Assembly (NCBI RefSeq): GCF_944390845.1
Contig: NZ_CALXRM010000007.1
Coordinates: 1-64,000, forward strand
DNA length: 64,000 nt
Direction of reading: 5' to 3'
Origin: an uncultured Brachyspira sp.
Lineage (GTDB): Bacteria; Spirochaetota; Brachyspiria; Brachyspirales; Brachyspiraceae
The notes beneath the pieces are model-generated. The model had not been told where the DNA came from. It was given only the letters and a program-made list of their open reading frames with translations, and did not search any database. Both the position numbers and the translations under genes were made by a program. Of this stretch, positions 44,206-53,778 are shown one piece after another. Positions within the stretch are counted from its first letter, which is position 1. Every line of letters begins with the position of its first letter.

Positions 44206-44427
44206 TTTGTCAAAAATAATTTTTTAAATTTAAATATCTGCAGGGCTTTGCCCCGCACCCCAGTTCTTTTGGTGACCCAAAGAACCAAAAAGACTGCATT
44301 TTTAGGGTATATCCTATAATTTAATAGGAATGTTTTTTATATAAAGTTCTAGCAGTTGCGTTTTTTGCAACTTTTTTGTGCGGCAAAAAAGTTGATAACA
44401 TTTATATAAAGTACATCAGTTGACAAA
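44206..44427. repeat. Family 2 intergenic repeat, short form
   Basis: A 222-bp block bounded by TTTGTCAA (44206-44213) and TTGACAAA (44420-44427). The left arm holds GGGCTTTGCCCCGCACCCC and the hairpin GTTCTTTTGG/CCAAAGAAC; the right arm holds CAACTTTTTTG/CAAAAAAGTTG around TGCGG. It lacks the extra palindromes found in the 30.8- and 54.8-kb copies, so it may be the simpler ancestral form. Confidence 0.75.
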
Positions 44428-44472
44428 CTCTAAAACAACTTTCAATTTTTACATCATATAATTTTATAATAA

Positions 44473-44504
44473 AAAAGGCTTAAGTTGTAAAACTCAAGCC
44501 TTTT
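44473..44504 (-). terminator. Terminator of the RND efflux operon
   Basis: AAAAGGCTTAAGTT pairs with AACTCAAGCCTTTT; on the minus strand it ends in T residues. Confidence 0.75.
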
Positions 44505-44548
44505 ATTATGTATTTTTATCTCTTAATTATTTTCTATTTATTTGTTAC

Positions 44549-47500
44549 TTATTTTCCTGGAGTACTTAAAGCATCATTAATGCCTGTTTCAACACTAGCC
44601 AAGTCTTTAGCATCATAGTCTTTAAGAGGTATTCTGTTTCTAATAGCAGCATAAACAGTAGGTACTATAACAAGTGTAAACATAGTAGAAACTGTTAATC
44701 CTCCAAGTAATGCCAATGATAAAGGCTGATACATCTCATTACCTTCTCCGCTTGATAATGCCATAGGAAGAAGACCTAATATTGTAGTAAGCGAAGTCAT
44801 GAGTACTGGTCTTAAACGTCTAGGGCCTGCAAGCAATGCTGCTTTATCACCATTGATTTTCTTCTCATGCATAAGCTGATTCATATAGTCTATCAGTACA
44901 ATACCATTATTTACTACAATACCAATAAGTACTATAACTCCTATACCGCTGTATACACTCAAAGTCTGTCCTGTAATCAATAATAAAGTAAGTGATCCGG
45001 CAAAACCAAATGGTATAGCAAGAGCAATAACGAAAGGTGCTATGTATGATTCAAACTGACTTGCCATAATAGCATATACCAATACCAAAGCTAAGAACAA
45101 TGCCTGTAAAAGCTGACCGAATGCCTCTTGCATGTCCTCATAATCACCAGAATAAATAACACTGAAACCAGAAGGCATAAATACTTTTTCATTGATAGCT
45201 TTCTGTACATCATTCATTATTTGGTTCATAGGTCTGCCGTAACCAGCTGCAGTTATTGAAGTTATTCTGCTGTCATTTTTTCTTTCTATTTCTGTAGGAG
45301 CAAAATTCTTATCAACATTTGCAATAGCTGATACTGGAACCATTCCTGATGTTGTAGGAATAAGCATTCTCTTAACATCATCTATATTGATTCTATCTCT
45401 TTCATTTAACTGTACTATAACATCAATATCTGTAACTTCAGAATTTTCCGGAGTCATTCTTGTAGCTGTAGTACCGCCGAAACTTGTTTTAATAGAGTTT
45501 GCTACAGTATTAATATTAAGTCCCATTTTTGAAGCTAAATCTCTGTTAATAGTAACATTAAGTTCAGGACTAGCATCACTTTTTTTAAGCCTTACGTCAC
45601 GAAGACCTGGAACATCTTGTAAAGCAGCTATTATATTATTAGCCAATTCTCTAGCTCTAACTAAATCCTCTCCAACTATATCTATATCTATACCGCTGGA
45701 ATCTCCTCCGCCACCACCTTTCATACTGCTTACAGAGTCAACGTTAATAGTAGCAGGATAACTAGCTAATTTCTTTCTAACCATTTCTACATATTCTTCA
45801 GTTTCTCTAGTTCTTCCATCTGTTTTATCTCTTAATTTAACTCTTATTTGACCTTTGTTGGCATCAGAACCAGATCTTGATCTTGACTGTACTCTGCTTA
45901 AATCATCTCCAACTAATTCTACTATATCTTTAGTCATTCTGTCAATAAAAGCACCAGTTTGTTCTTTTCTTGTACCTATAGGCATAGTAATGCTTGCCAT
46001 TAACTGGCCTTCATCTGATTTAGGAAAACCTTCTTTACCTATAAGTGCTACACCTACACCTATTACTGTAAATACTATTATAATAACAGGTATTAATACT
46101 CTATTTTTATGATGAACTGAATAAGTTAATACTTTTTCATATACAAAATTTACTTTTGAGTGGAAATATTTATCAAAGAAATTCTCAAACTTAGATAAGA
46201 ATTTGGATTTCTTAGTAGTTACAAGTCTTGCCCCAAGCATAGGAACAATAGTTAAAGCAACAGCCAAAGAAGCTATCATAGAAACTGTAACTGTAATACA
46301 TAAGTCTCTGAACATCTGACCAGTTTGTCCTTCAACAAATAAGAAAGGCAAGAATACTGCTATTGTTGTAAGAGTAGAAGCAGAAATAGCAAGTGCTACA
46401 GTAGAAGTACCATCTATAGCAGAAGAATATTTACCATATCCATTATTCCTATAGAAGAATATATTTTCAAGTACTACAATGGAGTTATCAACCATCATAC
46501 CAATACCAAGTACAAGTCCTGAAAGTGAAATAATATTTAATGTAGTACCGAAGAAATACATCAAAGTAAATGTTACTATTATTGACATAGGTATTGATAT
46601 TGCTATTATTGATACAGTTCTTACATTCCATAAATATATCATAAGAATGATAACAGCGAATAAACCGCCCTGCCAAGCAGTATCAAGTACACCTTTTATA
46701 GCATTATTAACATTATCAGCACTGTTGAATAATACTTCATATTTTATACCTTCTGGTAAATTAAGAGTATCAAGTCTTTTCTTTATTGCATCAGAAACTG
46801 CTACTGTATTAGCACCAGATTCTTTGTTTATTGAAATTGTAACTGCAGGAGTACCATTAACTTTAATAACATCTCCGTCTTCATCATAGCCTTCATATAT
46901 AGTAGCTAATTCTCTAAGTCTTATAGGAGTATTATTATCTTTTAATGCCACAACAACATTACCTATATCACCTACTGTTTTGAATTCGCCTGTAGTTCTT
47001 AAAGTATATTTATAAACACCTTCATAAGTTTCACCGCCTGAAATATTTTGATTTTCTAAGGCTAATGTATTTACAATAGTGTTAATATCAAGTCCGTAAG
47101 CCTGAAGTCTGTTCATATCAACATCAACTTTAATTTGAGTTTTAAGACCTCCTCTTATTTCGGCCATAGCAACACCGCCTACCTGCTCTATACTTGTTAA
47201 TATTTGATTATCAACTAAATTATATAATGCAGATAAGTTTTCTGTACCATAGAAAGATATTTCCATAACTGGAATATTATCAGTAGAAAATTTATAAACT
47301 GCAGGGCTTTCAGCATCATCTGGCAAAGACTTTCTTATTCTGTCTATTGCCTCTCTTATATCAGCAGTAGCAGATGCTAAATCACTTCCCCAGTTAAATT
47401 CTATAAAAACTCTTGAATCTTCTTCTTCAGAAGATGAGCTTACCTCTTTAATGTTATTTACAGAAGAAACCGCACCCTCAATAATTCTGGAAACAGATTT

Positions 47501-47683
47501 TTCTACTTCCTCTGGACCGGCATTATCATAAGTAGTCCTAATACTAATAAAAGGCAATTCCATGTCGGGTAAGAAATCGACAGGAAGCCTTGACAAACTT
47601 ACAACACCGAGAATAACTACGGCAACTACACCCATAAAAACGGATACGGGTCTTTTTACTATTAACTCAATAAAACTTCTCAT
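44549..47683 (-). CDS. RND efflux pump permease (HAE1/AcrB type)
   Basis: A 1044-residue inner-membrane pump of the normal length, with 12 membrane helices in two halves and two large periplasmic loops. The start RPVSVFMGVVAVVILGVVSL, the helix 4 segment MMVDNSIVVLEN (one Asp of the proton relay, where AcrB has two) and the second-half VVNNGIVLIDYMNQ identify the HAE1-like group. It exports drugs, bile salts or other amphiphiles using the proton gradient. In a gut spirochaete bile tolerance is plausible. It follows the adaptor gene after 19 bp. Confidence 0.92.
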   Translation of the reverse strand: MRSFIELIVKRPVSVFMGVVAVVILGVVSLSRLPVDFLPDMELPFISIRTTYDNAGPEEVEKSVSRIIEGAVSSVNNIKEVSSSSEEEDSRVFIEFNWGSDLASATADIREAIDRIRKSLPDDAESPAVYKFSTDNIPVMEISFYGTENLSALYNLVDNQILTSIEQVGGVAMAEIRGGLKTQIKVDVDMNRLQAYGLDINTIVNTLALENQNISGGETYEGVYKYTLRTTGEFKTVGDIGNVVVALKDNNTPIRLRELATIYEGYDEDGDVIKVNGTPAVTISINKESGANTVAVSDAIKKRLDTLNLPEGIKYEVLFNSADNVNNAIKGVLDTAWQGGLFAVIILMIYLWNVRTVSIIAISIPMSIIVTFTLMYFFGTTLNIISLSGLVLGIGMMVDNSIVVLENIFFYRNNGYGKYSSAIDGTSTVALAISASTLTTIAVFLPFLFVEGQTGQMFRDLCITVTVSMIASLAVALTIVPMLGARLVTTKKSKFLSKFENFFDKYFHSKVNFVYEKVLTYSVHHKNRVLIPVIIIVFTVIGVGVALIGKEGFPKSDEGQLMASITMPIGTRKEQTGAFIDRMTKDIVELVGDDLSRVQSRSRSGSDANKGQIRVKLRDKTDGRTRETEEYVEMVRKKLASYPATINVDSVSSMKGGGGGDSSGIDIDIVGEDLVRARELANNIIAALQDVPGLRDVRLKKSDASPELNVTINRDLASKMGLNINTVANSIKTSFGGTTATRMTPENSEVTDIDVIVQLNERDRINIDDVKRMLIPTTSGMVPVSAIANVDKNFAPTEIERKNDSRITSITAAGYGRPMNQIMNDVQKAINEKVFMPSGFSVIYSGDYEDMQEAFGQLLQALFLALVLVYAIMASQFESYIAPFVIALAIPFGFAGSLTLLLITGQTLSVYSGIGVIVLIGIVVNNGIVLIDYMNQLMHEKKINGDKAALLAGPRRLRPVLMTSLTTILGLLPMALSSGEGNEMYQPLSLALLGGLTVSTMFTLVIVPTVYAAIRNRIPLKDYDAKDLASVETGINDALSTPGK

Positions 47684-47702
47684 AATCGCTCCTTTTTATA
47701 AA

Positions 47703-48989
47703 TTATCCTCCAATTGAATAAATACCGCTATCTTCTGTTGTTTTAGCAGCATTATCTGTTGTAGTATTTGGTTTTTCAGCTTCCGGCTTTTTTGTCTGCT
47801 GAGCTGTTGTATTTGGCTTAGCAGTAGCTGCCGGCTTAGAAGCTGTTGCACTATTATTTTTTACAGCAGCAGCTGGCTGTTTAGCTGTTGCTGTATTATT
47901 CTTCACAGTAGTAGTTTGTTTAGCTGTAGTAGAAGGTTTTGCAGTATTATTTGCTTTTACTGTATCACTATTTTGTGCATTAGTTTGTGCTGAAGCAACT
48001 GCTGTAGCAGGAGGAGTAATATATTCCAAAATAGTAGGATCATTTTCTATTCTATTAACCAATGAACCATTTTTCAAAAACTCTCTACCAAACATTACAA
48101 CTTCTTCACCATCTTCAAGACCGCCGCTTAAAGCTACTTTGTCTTTTGAAGTGAATAATATATTAACTTCTCTAGTATATGCTCTGTATTTAGTATTATT
48201 ACTTGTACCTGCTGCCACTTCTGCTGGAGGATTATCTGAATTATCCTCTTTTACTACATAAATATAGCTTTTACCTAAATCATCGGAAAATATTGAACTG
48301 TTAGGTATAACAAATACATTATCAGCAGAGTTCAAAAGTATTGATACATCTGAGAACATACCAGGAAGTAAAAGTCTGTCTTTATTATCTATTAAAGCCT
48401 TAACCATCAATGTACGTGTAGATGGATTAACTGCATAATCTCTTTTAGTGATAGTAGCTTCTATTTCTTTATTAGGTGCTGAAGGAATTCTTATTAAAAC
48501 CTTTTGACCTAATTCTATACCAGCAATAGAACGCTCTGGAACTTGTATTTCTACTTCTAATTGGCTTATATCAGCAACATTTGCTATAGGAGTAGAAGCT
48601 GCTATTGATGCCCCAACTGCCATATATGTAGTTGTAACATATCCGGCAATAGGAGTTCTTGCAGGAGCATAAGCATAATTAGCACCTATAACGAATCTGT
48701 CTATCAATGCTATTGTATCTCCTTTATTAACAAAGCTTCCTTCATATTTTAATATGCTGGCTATTTTTCCAGGAACATCAGAAGATATTTCTACTTCTTT
48801 TATTGCTTTTATTTCAGCTGAAAGCTCTAAATATTCATCTAATGATTGTCTTATAGGAGCTGCAACCAATACACTTATAGGATTTTCTTTCTTTTTCAAA
48901 TCTACCTGCTGTTTTTTACAAGAAATAGCAATAATAGAAAAACATAAAATTATTATTAATAGTTTAATTTCTCTCTTTTTTATCATCAT
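47703..48989 (-). CDS. RND efflux periplasmic adaptor lipoprotein
   Basis: A roughly 428-residue membrane fusion protein. A signal with lipobox (AISC) is followed by the usual lipoyl, barrel and membrane-proximal domains (IASILKYEGSFVNKGDTIAL; VLIRIPSAPNKEIEATI; VFVIPNSSIF). The alpha-hairpin is nearly missing, as in short adaptors. After about residue 335 comes a long tail of Thr, Ala, Lys, Asn and Pro repeats, not typical of the family. I start at the ATG 48989 (or 48986) because AAGGAG lies at 48993-48998; an upstream GTG start would enclose it. The gene is coupled to the outer membrane channel gene. Confidence 0.87.
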   Translation of the reverse strand: MMIKKREIKLLIIILCFSIIAISCKKQQVDLKKKENPISVLVAAPIRQSLDEYLELSAEIKAIKEVEISSDVPGKIASILKYEGSFVNKGDTIALIDRFVIGANYAYAPARTPIAGYVTTTYMAVGASIAASTPIANVADISQLEVEIQVPERSIAGIELGQKVLIRIPSAPNKEIEATITKRDYAVNPSTRTLMVKALIDNKDRLLLPGMFSDVSILLNSADNVFVIPNSSIFSDDLGKSYIYVVKEDNSDNPPAEVAAGTSNNTKYRAYTREVNILFTSKDKVALSGGLEDGEEVVMFGREFLKNGSLVNRIENDPTILEYITPPATAVASAQTNAQNSDTVKANNTAKPSTTAKQTTTVKNNTATAKQPAAAVKNNSATASKPAATAKPNTTAQQTKKPEAEKPNTTTDNAAKTTEDSGIYSIGG

Positions 48990-48996
48990 AATCTCC

Positions 48997-50379
48997 TTAT
49001 GCACCTAAAAGTTTTAATACTTGTAATGTGCTTGAAAAATATTCATATATAGCCTGTAAATATGCAAGCTGAGCATTCAAATAAGTTACTTCAGCATCAC
49101 TAACTTCTAATGTAGATATTGTACCGCCTCTGTATTGTCTTTGAGCCATTTGTAAGGCATAGGCAGCTGTCCTAGCATTTTCTGCTTGTGACTGTAAATT
49201 AAGTGCCTGTGATTTAGCTGTAGATATTAAATCTCTGCTGTTTACTTCTATAGTATCTCTCAATTCTTCATAACTTACTTCCATCTGCCTTATACTTAAC
49301 TCAATTTCTTCAGCCCCTTTAGCTGTAGATGAGAATGGAAGCAAAGAATCAAGAGCATAATTCAAAGAAACACCTACTCCCCAGTTAAATTCTCCTGATC
49401 TGTTTTTAGAGAATGTATTATTTTGCATCTTAATCTTATCAACTGTAGTAACTCCTACATTCGCACTAGCTGATAATGTAGGCCATAAATAACTTCTTGC
49501 TACCTTTCTATTATATTCCAACATCTCTAAATTACTGCTCATACTTTTTAATTCTATATTATTATTCATTATAATAGTAAGCAAATCATCATAAGGCATA
49601 TCTGGTAATGTTATATTTGTAGCATCTAATATGCTTCCTACCAAATCAACCTCATCAGCAACATTCGTAAGTCCGATCTGTCTTATAAATGATAATTTCA
49701 AACTTTGATATTGGTTGCTTAAAGTTACAACCTGAGGTTTTGTAGTTTCATATTGTACTTTGGCATTCAAATATTCATATTCTGAAACCTGACCATTTCT
49801 ATACTTTATATATGATTCTCTCATTCTATTGCTGTAATTAAGCTGCTGCTGTAAATATACTCTGTAATTCTCTTGTGCTACAAATGTATTATAAAAATTC
49901 AATTTTGTATTAAGATCAACATCTTTCTTTTTATCATAGTATATATCTTTTTGCATTTGCAAATTAACTGCCCTTGCTTTATCAGTATTCCAGTTTCTAA
50001 AACCTGTAAAAAGTGTTTTTGATAATGTAGCACTTGCTGACCAAGTATCCGGACTTGTTTTAATCCCTGTAGCTGCATTATTATATGTAATTTCTTTAGA
50101 CTCAGCTAAATTTAATCCGCCGCTTACACTTAAAGACGGCATAAATAAATCTGAAAATGAAGCATCTTTCTGAACTTGTGCTATTCTTACATCATACTCT
50201 GCCTGTTTTAAAGTTTTATCATTATCAAAGGCCATAGTTAAAGCATCTTCTAATGTTATAGCAATTTTATTATTAGTTACTGTTGCTTCTTCCTGCATTG
50301 TTTCTGCTAAATTTGTATCTTGAGAATATAAGGCTAAACTCAATATAAAACTTAAAATTAAAGTAGCATAAATCTTCAC
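48997..50379 (-). CDS. TolC family outer membrane efflux channel
   Basis: A 460-residue outer membrane factor with a signal peptide (about 1-19, ending LYSQ). The long helical hairpins occur twice (first half around LNYSNRMRESYIKYRNGQVS, second around MAQRQYRGGTISTLEVSDAE), which is the TolC internal duplication, with barrel strands between. It would join the adaptor and permease to form a pump spanning both membranes. It is the first gene of the operon; the adaptor's ribosome site overlaps its 3' end. Confidence 0.92.
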   Translation of the reverse strand: MKIYATLILSFILSLALYSQDTNLAETMQEEATVTNNKIAITLEDALTMAFDNDKTLKQAEYDVRIAQVQKDASFSDLFMPSLSVSGGLNLAESKEITYNNAATGIKTSPDTWSASATLSKTLFTGFRNWNTDKARAVNLQMQKDIYYDKKKDVDLNTKLNFYNTFVAQENYRVYLQQQLNYSNRMRESYIKYRNGQVSEYEYLNAKVQYETTKPQVVTLSNQYQSLKLSFIRQIGLTNVADEVDLVGSILDATNITLPDMPYDDLLTIIMNNNIELKSMSSNLEMLEYNRKVARSYLWPTLSASANVGVTTVDKIKMQNNTFSKNRSGEFNWGVGVSLNYALDSLLPFSSTAKGAEEIELSIRQMEVSYEELRDTIEVNSRDLISTAKSQALNLQSQAENARTAAYALQMAQRQYRGGTISTLEVSDAEVTYLNAQLAYLQAIYEYFSSTLQVLKLLGA

Positions 50380-50440
50380 TATCCGCTCCCTGCATAAGTT
50401 TATATTATCTTTTCATCTTCATAATTATATAAATTTTTAT

Positions 50441-50468
50441 ATTATAAACTTAGAGTAAAAAATATCAA
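50441..50468 (-). promoter_or_regulatory. Promoter of the RND efflux operon
   Basis: On the minus strand TTGATA, 16 nt, TATAAT, about 60 bp upstream of the tolC-type gene. The remaining gap to 50727 is AT-rich with nothing else recognised. Confidence 0.6.
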
Positions 50469-50727
50469 GTTATATTATGTAAAGTTTACATATATAAAAC
50501 TTTATATATTAGACGAATAAATATTTAAATAGTTCCCGATTATTTTTATATTATTTTAACAATATATTTATTATATAATTGTAAAAAATATTTACAATAC
50601 TACAAATAAGAATTTTAGAATAAATTTAAAAAAACAAGCATACTATATATTGATTATCATACATTTCATACGAATATATTTATAGCCTTGTTCATTTTTA
50701 TATATTTTCTTCATAATTATATATACA

Positions 50728-53274
50728 CTATAAAGTCTCTTTTATTAAATCGAAAACCTTATTATCTATACTAATAGCCATTTGCACTTCTTCAATAGAA
50801 GCATCAACTTCCTTCAATATTTTTTCTTTACTTGTACCATATATATTCGCCACAATACCTGATAAACGCTCCGTTTCTGTAGGACTTAAATTTGTAAATG
50901 CATATCTAAAATTAGGAAGCACCTCCAAAAATTTATCTTCATCTAATCTTTTTATAGTGCTGTCTATACTATTTATAATACTCTCATTAATAAATAAAAT
51001 ATCCCTTGCCACAAGAAGTATTCCATTCAAGAAATAAGCTACAACTTCACTATCCGATGACTCCAAGAAAGATGCTACTATATTAGAAAACTCATCTGCT
51101 GTTAATCTTCCAGACTTGTATTTTATAGCAAGACAAACTGCATATATATGACTGCTTCCAAAAGTATTATCAAGCATTAAATCTATCTTATCATTGAATA
51201 TATCTATATCACACCAATCAGGATTTTCTAAACTAAATGAATATAAATTTTTCATATATTTAGAATGTTTTAAAGCTTCTTCTTCATCTAAATTTTTCAT
51301 AGATTCCATATTAACAACAGCAAGTACAAATACTTGTTTAGCTATAGATTCTATCACCTGCATAATATCATAATTATCAAATAATGACTCTCTATCCTTT
51401 GAAAAATTATCATTGATAGTTTCCATATTAGCCAAATAAGATAAATTATTTAAGCATACGCAAAGATTGACAAAATTATTATCATTTAATATTACAGCTT
51501 CTATTTTTCTGTAATTATCAATAAAAAATCCATAAAGCCCCATAACATTAGCTTCTACTAAAAGTTTTGAAACTTCCATAGCATTTATATTATTATTAAG
51601 TTTTTCAACTATTAAATTTGATGCCAATTCTTCTATAGTAACACCGTAAACTGATTTATCTATCAATGATGCTTCTACTAAAGTTTTATATTCATATTTC
51701 CAAATTTCTCTTGCTAAATTTTTATTAACTTTATTTACATAGTCCGGCCCTCTAACTAATGAACAAAAGCCGACATCTAAAAATTTCATTTTATGGAAGA
51801 ATTTACTTTTTTCAAAATGATTCTTATCCTTTACAATATCAAGAGTTGATTCTATTTCTTCTGTTTTATCTATTTTTATTTTAAACTCTTTGCATTTATT
51901 TCTAAAATCTATTACAACCGGAGGAACTATACTTTTTGAAGATACCTGTCCATTCTCCATTCCTGAAAGAAGTTTAAGCATCAAATCAAGATTGCTTGTA
52001 TTTTCTAAAGATATTGCCCCTTTTACAAAAGCACTTTTAGTGGCATCTATAAGTTCATATACTCCTGCCGATTCCTTACCTCTTAACTTTGCAAGATTAA
52101 CAGCCATATAATAAGCATTTATACAGTCTGGTATAGTTACATTATGATTAACTCTGTCTATATTAGATGCCTTTATTATAAATGACATTACAACTTTCAA
52201 AAAAGTATCATGTAAATCATTCTTCTTATCTTTTTCACATTTTTCAAGTTCTTTATAAACCGAATCATAAAAAGCAGGAAATTCGATCCCAGCTCTATAA
52301 CCTCTCCTAGCATCAGCATCTCTGAACGAATATGGTATTAAATAATTTGATGAATTTGATACTATATACTTTTTTAATTTTTTATATTCTTTATCTAATT
52401 TCTTACTGTCTTTTTCATCTTCTTTTAATTTATCTATTATACCTTTTGTGTGAAAACTTCCAGTAACTACTAAAACTCTTTTATATTCTTCTAATGCCTT
52501 TTTAACATTTAAAGCCATTACATATTCTCTGTTTCTAGTTTCAAAGTCTTCATCTTCTATCAAACGCATATAATAGCCCAAAGCATAAACACTTCTTATA
52601 AACTCCTTGCTTTCTTTAAGTATTCCGTTTATCTCGAAATCTCTCTCCCAAAGCTCAGCAAATGTTCTAAGTCCCGCTTTTCTTGTAAGTTCTATTGTAT
52701 AGGCATTGACATTAAATCTATTATCATCATTATCATAAACTGATACTAATTTTCTTTTTTTATCTGCATTATCATTTTTTGTTTCTTCTGAATTTTCTTC
52801 TTCATTATTATTTTCTTTTTCAGGATCCGATTTCTCTATATCATTTCCTGTAGAATTCTCTGCCCCATTTTCTATCATAGAAGCATAATTCATATCTATA
52901 AAGCTGCAATGAATATTATTTTTTAATGCTTCCTTTATAGCTGTAAATTCCGGAGAATAATCCAAAAAAGGATAATAACATCTGTATCTTTCATCATCTT
53001 CATCTATATAACTTGAATAAATACAAAATGGGGCTTTGGTATCTTCTTCAATCATATACTTCATCAAATCATTACAGTCGTTTGGTCCTTCTATAAGCAC
53101 TGCATCTGGTTTGAAGCTCTCAAAAATATTTTTTAAATGGTATGAGCATGCTGGAGAATGGTGTCTTATAGGAAAGAATATTACATTATCTTTTATACTT
53201 TCTTTAAAACACTCGTCAAAGTTGTTATTATCTTTCATACTATCTTTATTTGTTTTAGTTGTTTTTTTCATCAT
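50728..53274 (-). CDS. DUF5682 family protein
   Basis: A large soluble protein of 848 residues. The N-terminal FFPIRHHSPACSYHLKNIF and AVLIEGPNDCNDL motifs are those of the DUF5682 family, with RVLVVTGSFHTKGI further on. An acidic, Ser/Glu/Asn-rich insert interrupts about residues 130-165. The rest is helical. In other bacteria such proteins are commonly encoded beside MoxR AAA+ ATPase and von Willebrand A protein genes, and are thought to form one complex. Here neither partner is adjacent, and the gene stands alone between the efflux operon and a repeat element. AAGGA precedes the start. Confidence 0.72.
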   Translation of the reverse strand: MMKKTTKTNKDSMKDNNNFDECFKESIKDNVIFFPIRHHSPACSYHLKNIFESFKPDAVLIEGPNDCNDLMKYMIEEDTKAPFCIYSSYIDEDDERYRCYYPFLDYSPEFTAIKEALKNNIHCSFIDMNYASMIENGAENSTGNDIEKSDPEKENNNEEENSEETKNDNADKKRKLVSVYDNDDNRFNVNAYTIELTRKAGLRTFAELWERDFEINGILKESKEFIRSVYALGYYMRLIEDEDFETRNREYVMALNVKKALEEYKRVLVVTGSFHTKGIIDKLKEDEKDSKKLDKEYKKLKKYIVSNSSNYLIPYSFRDADARRGYRAGIEFPAFYDSVYKELEKCEKDKKNDLHDTFLKVVMSFIIKASNIDRVNHNVTIPDCINAYYMAVNLAKLRGKESAGVYELIDATKSAFVKGAISLENTSNLDLMLKLLSGMENGQVSSKSIVPPVVIDFRNKCKEFKIKIDKTEEIESTLDIVKDKNHFEKSKFFHKMKFLDVGFCSLVRGPDYVNKVNKNLAREIWKYEYKTLVEASLIDKSVYGVTIEELASNLIVEKLNNNINAMEVSKLLVEANVMGLYGFFIDNYRKIEAVILNDNNFVNLCVCLNNLSYLANMETINDNFSKDRESLFDNYDIMQVIESIAKQVFVLAVVNMESMKNLDEEEALKHSKYMKNLYSFSLENPDWCDIDIFNDKIDLMLDNTFGSSHIYAVCLAIKYKSGRLTADEFSNIVASFLESSDSEVVAYFLNGILLVARDILFINESIINSIDSTIKRLDEDKFLEVLPNFRYAFTNLSPTETERLSGIVANIYGTSKEKILKEVDASIEEVQMAISIDNKVFDLIKETL

Positions 53275-53343
53275 TAATAATCCTTAACAATGAAAAGTAT
53301 TTTACTATAAAAACAGTATAATGCAATAATTACAAATTTAAAT

Positions 53344-53651
53344 CCCGCCCTCTATCCTTTTTACATCTTCTGTCACTTTTGTATTATTTTCTTTAAAATC
53401 TTAACAGTTATTTTAGCTGCCCACCCAAAGTGTTATTTAAACTTATAGCCCCATAACCGCACGGTAAATGAGTCTAAAAATATAGATTTATTTGAAATTC
53501 AAATTATACAATATTATAAAATGTATTAACCGTGCGTTGAATAAGCAAAAAATCTAATAATCACTTGGGCGGGTGCTTTAATTTCTGTTTTAAACTTAAA
53601 AACAAATAAAGTTTGATATTCCAGTATAAAATAATAAAGATAAAGGGCGGG
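53344..53651. repeat. Family 1 nested-palindrome repeat, full unit
   Basis: The clearest unit, 308 bp. Outside: CCCGCCCTCTATCCTTT with AAAGATAAAGGGCGGG. Middle: GCTGCCCACCCAAAGTG with CACTTGGGCGGGTGC. Inside: AACCGCACGGTAAA with TTAACCGTGCGTT. It sits between divergent genes, the DUF5682 gene and the ankyrin lipoprotein gene. No coding frame. Confidence 0.85.
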
Positions 53652-53719
53652 TTTTAAAATAAATTTTTATGATCGAATTTGAACAAAAGCCATACCCTAC
53701 AGGGCTTTAATATAAAAAC

Positions 53720-53747
53720 TTGAAAAAAATAATTTTCATAATATAAT
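53720..53747 (+). promoter_or_regulatory. Promoter of the ankyrin lipoprotein gene
   Basis: TTGAAA, 16 nt, TATAAT, about 30 bp before the ATG. Confidence 0.65.
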
Positions 53748-53778
53748 AATAAAAACTTGACTATAGGATATATTGTTT

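Noticed and set aside
45387-45761. Open frame of 124 codons opposite the RND permease gene
   Set aside because: Fully inside a certain gene on the other strand; no ribosome site or recognisable protein.
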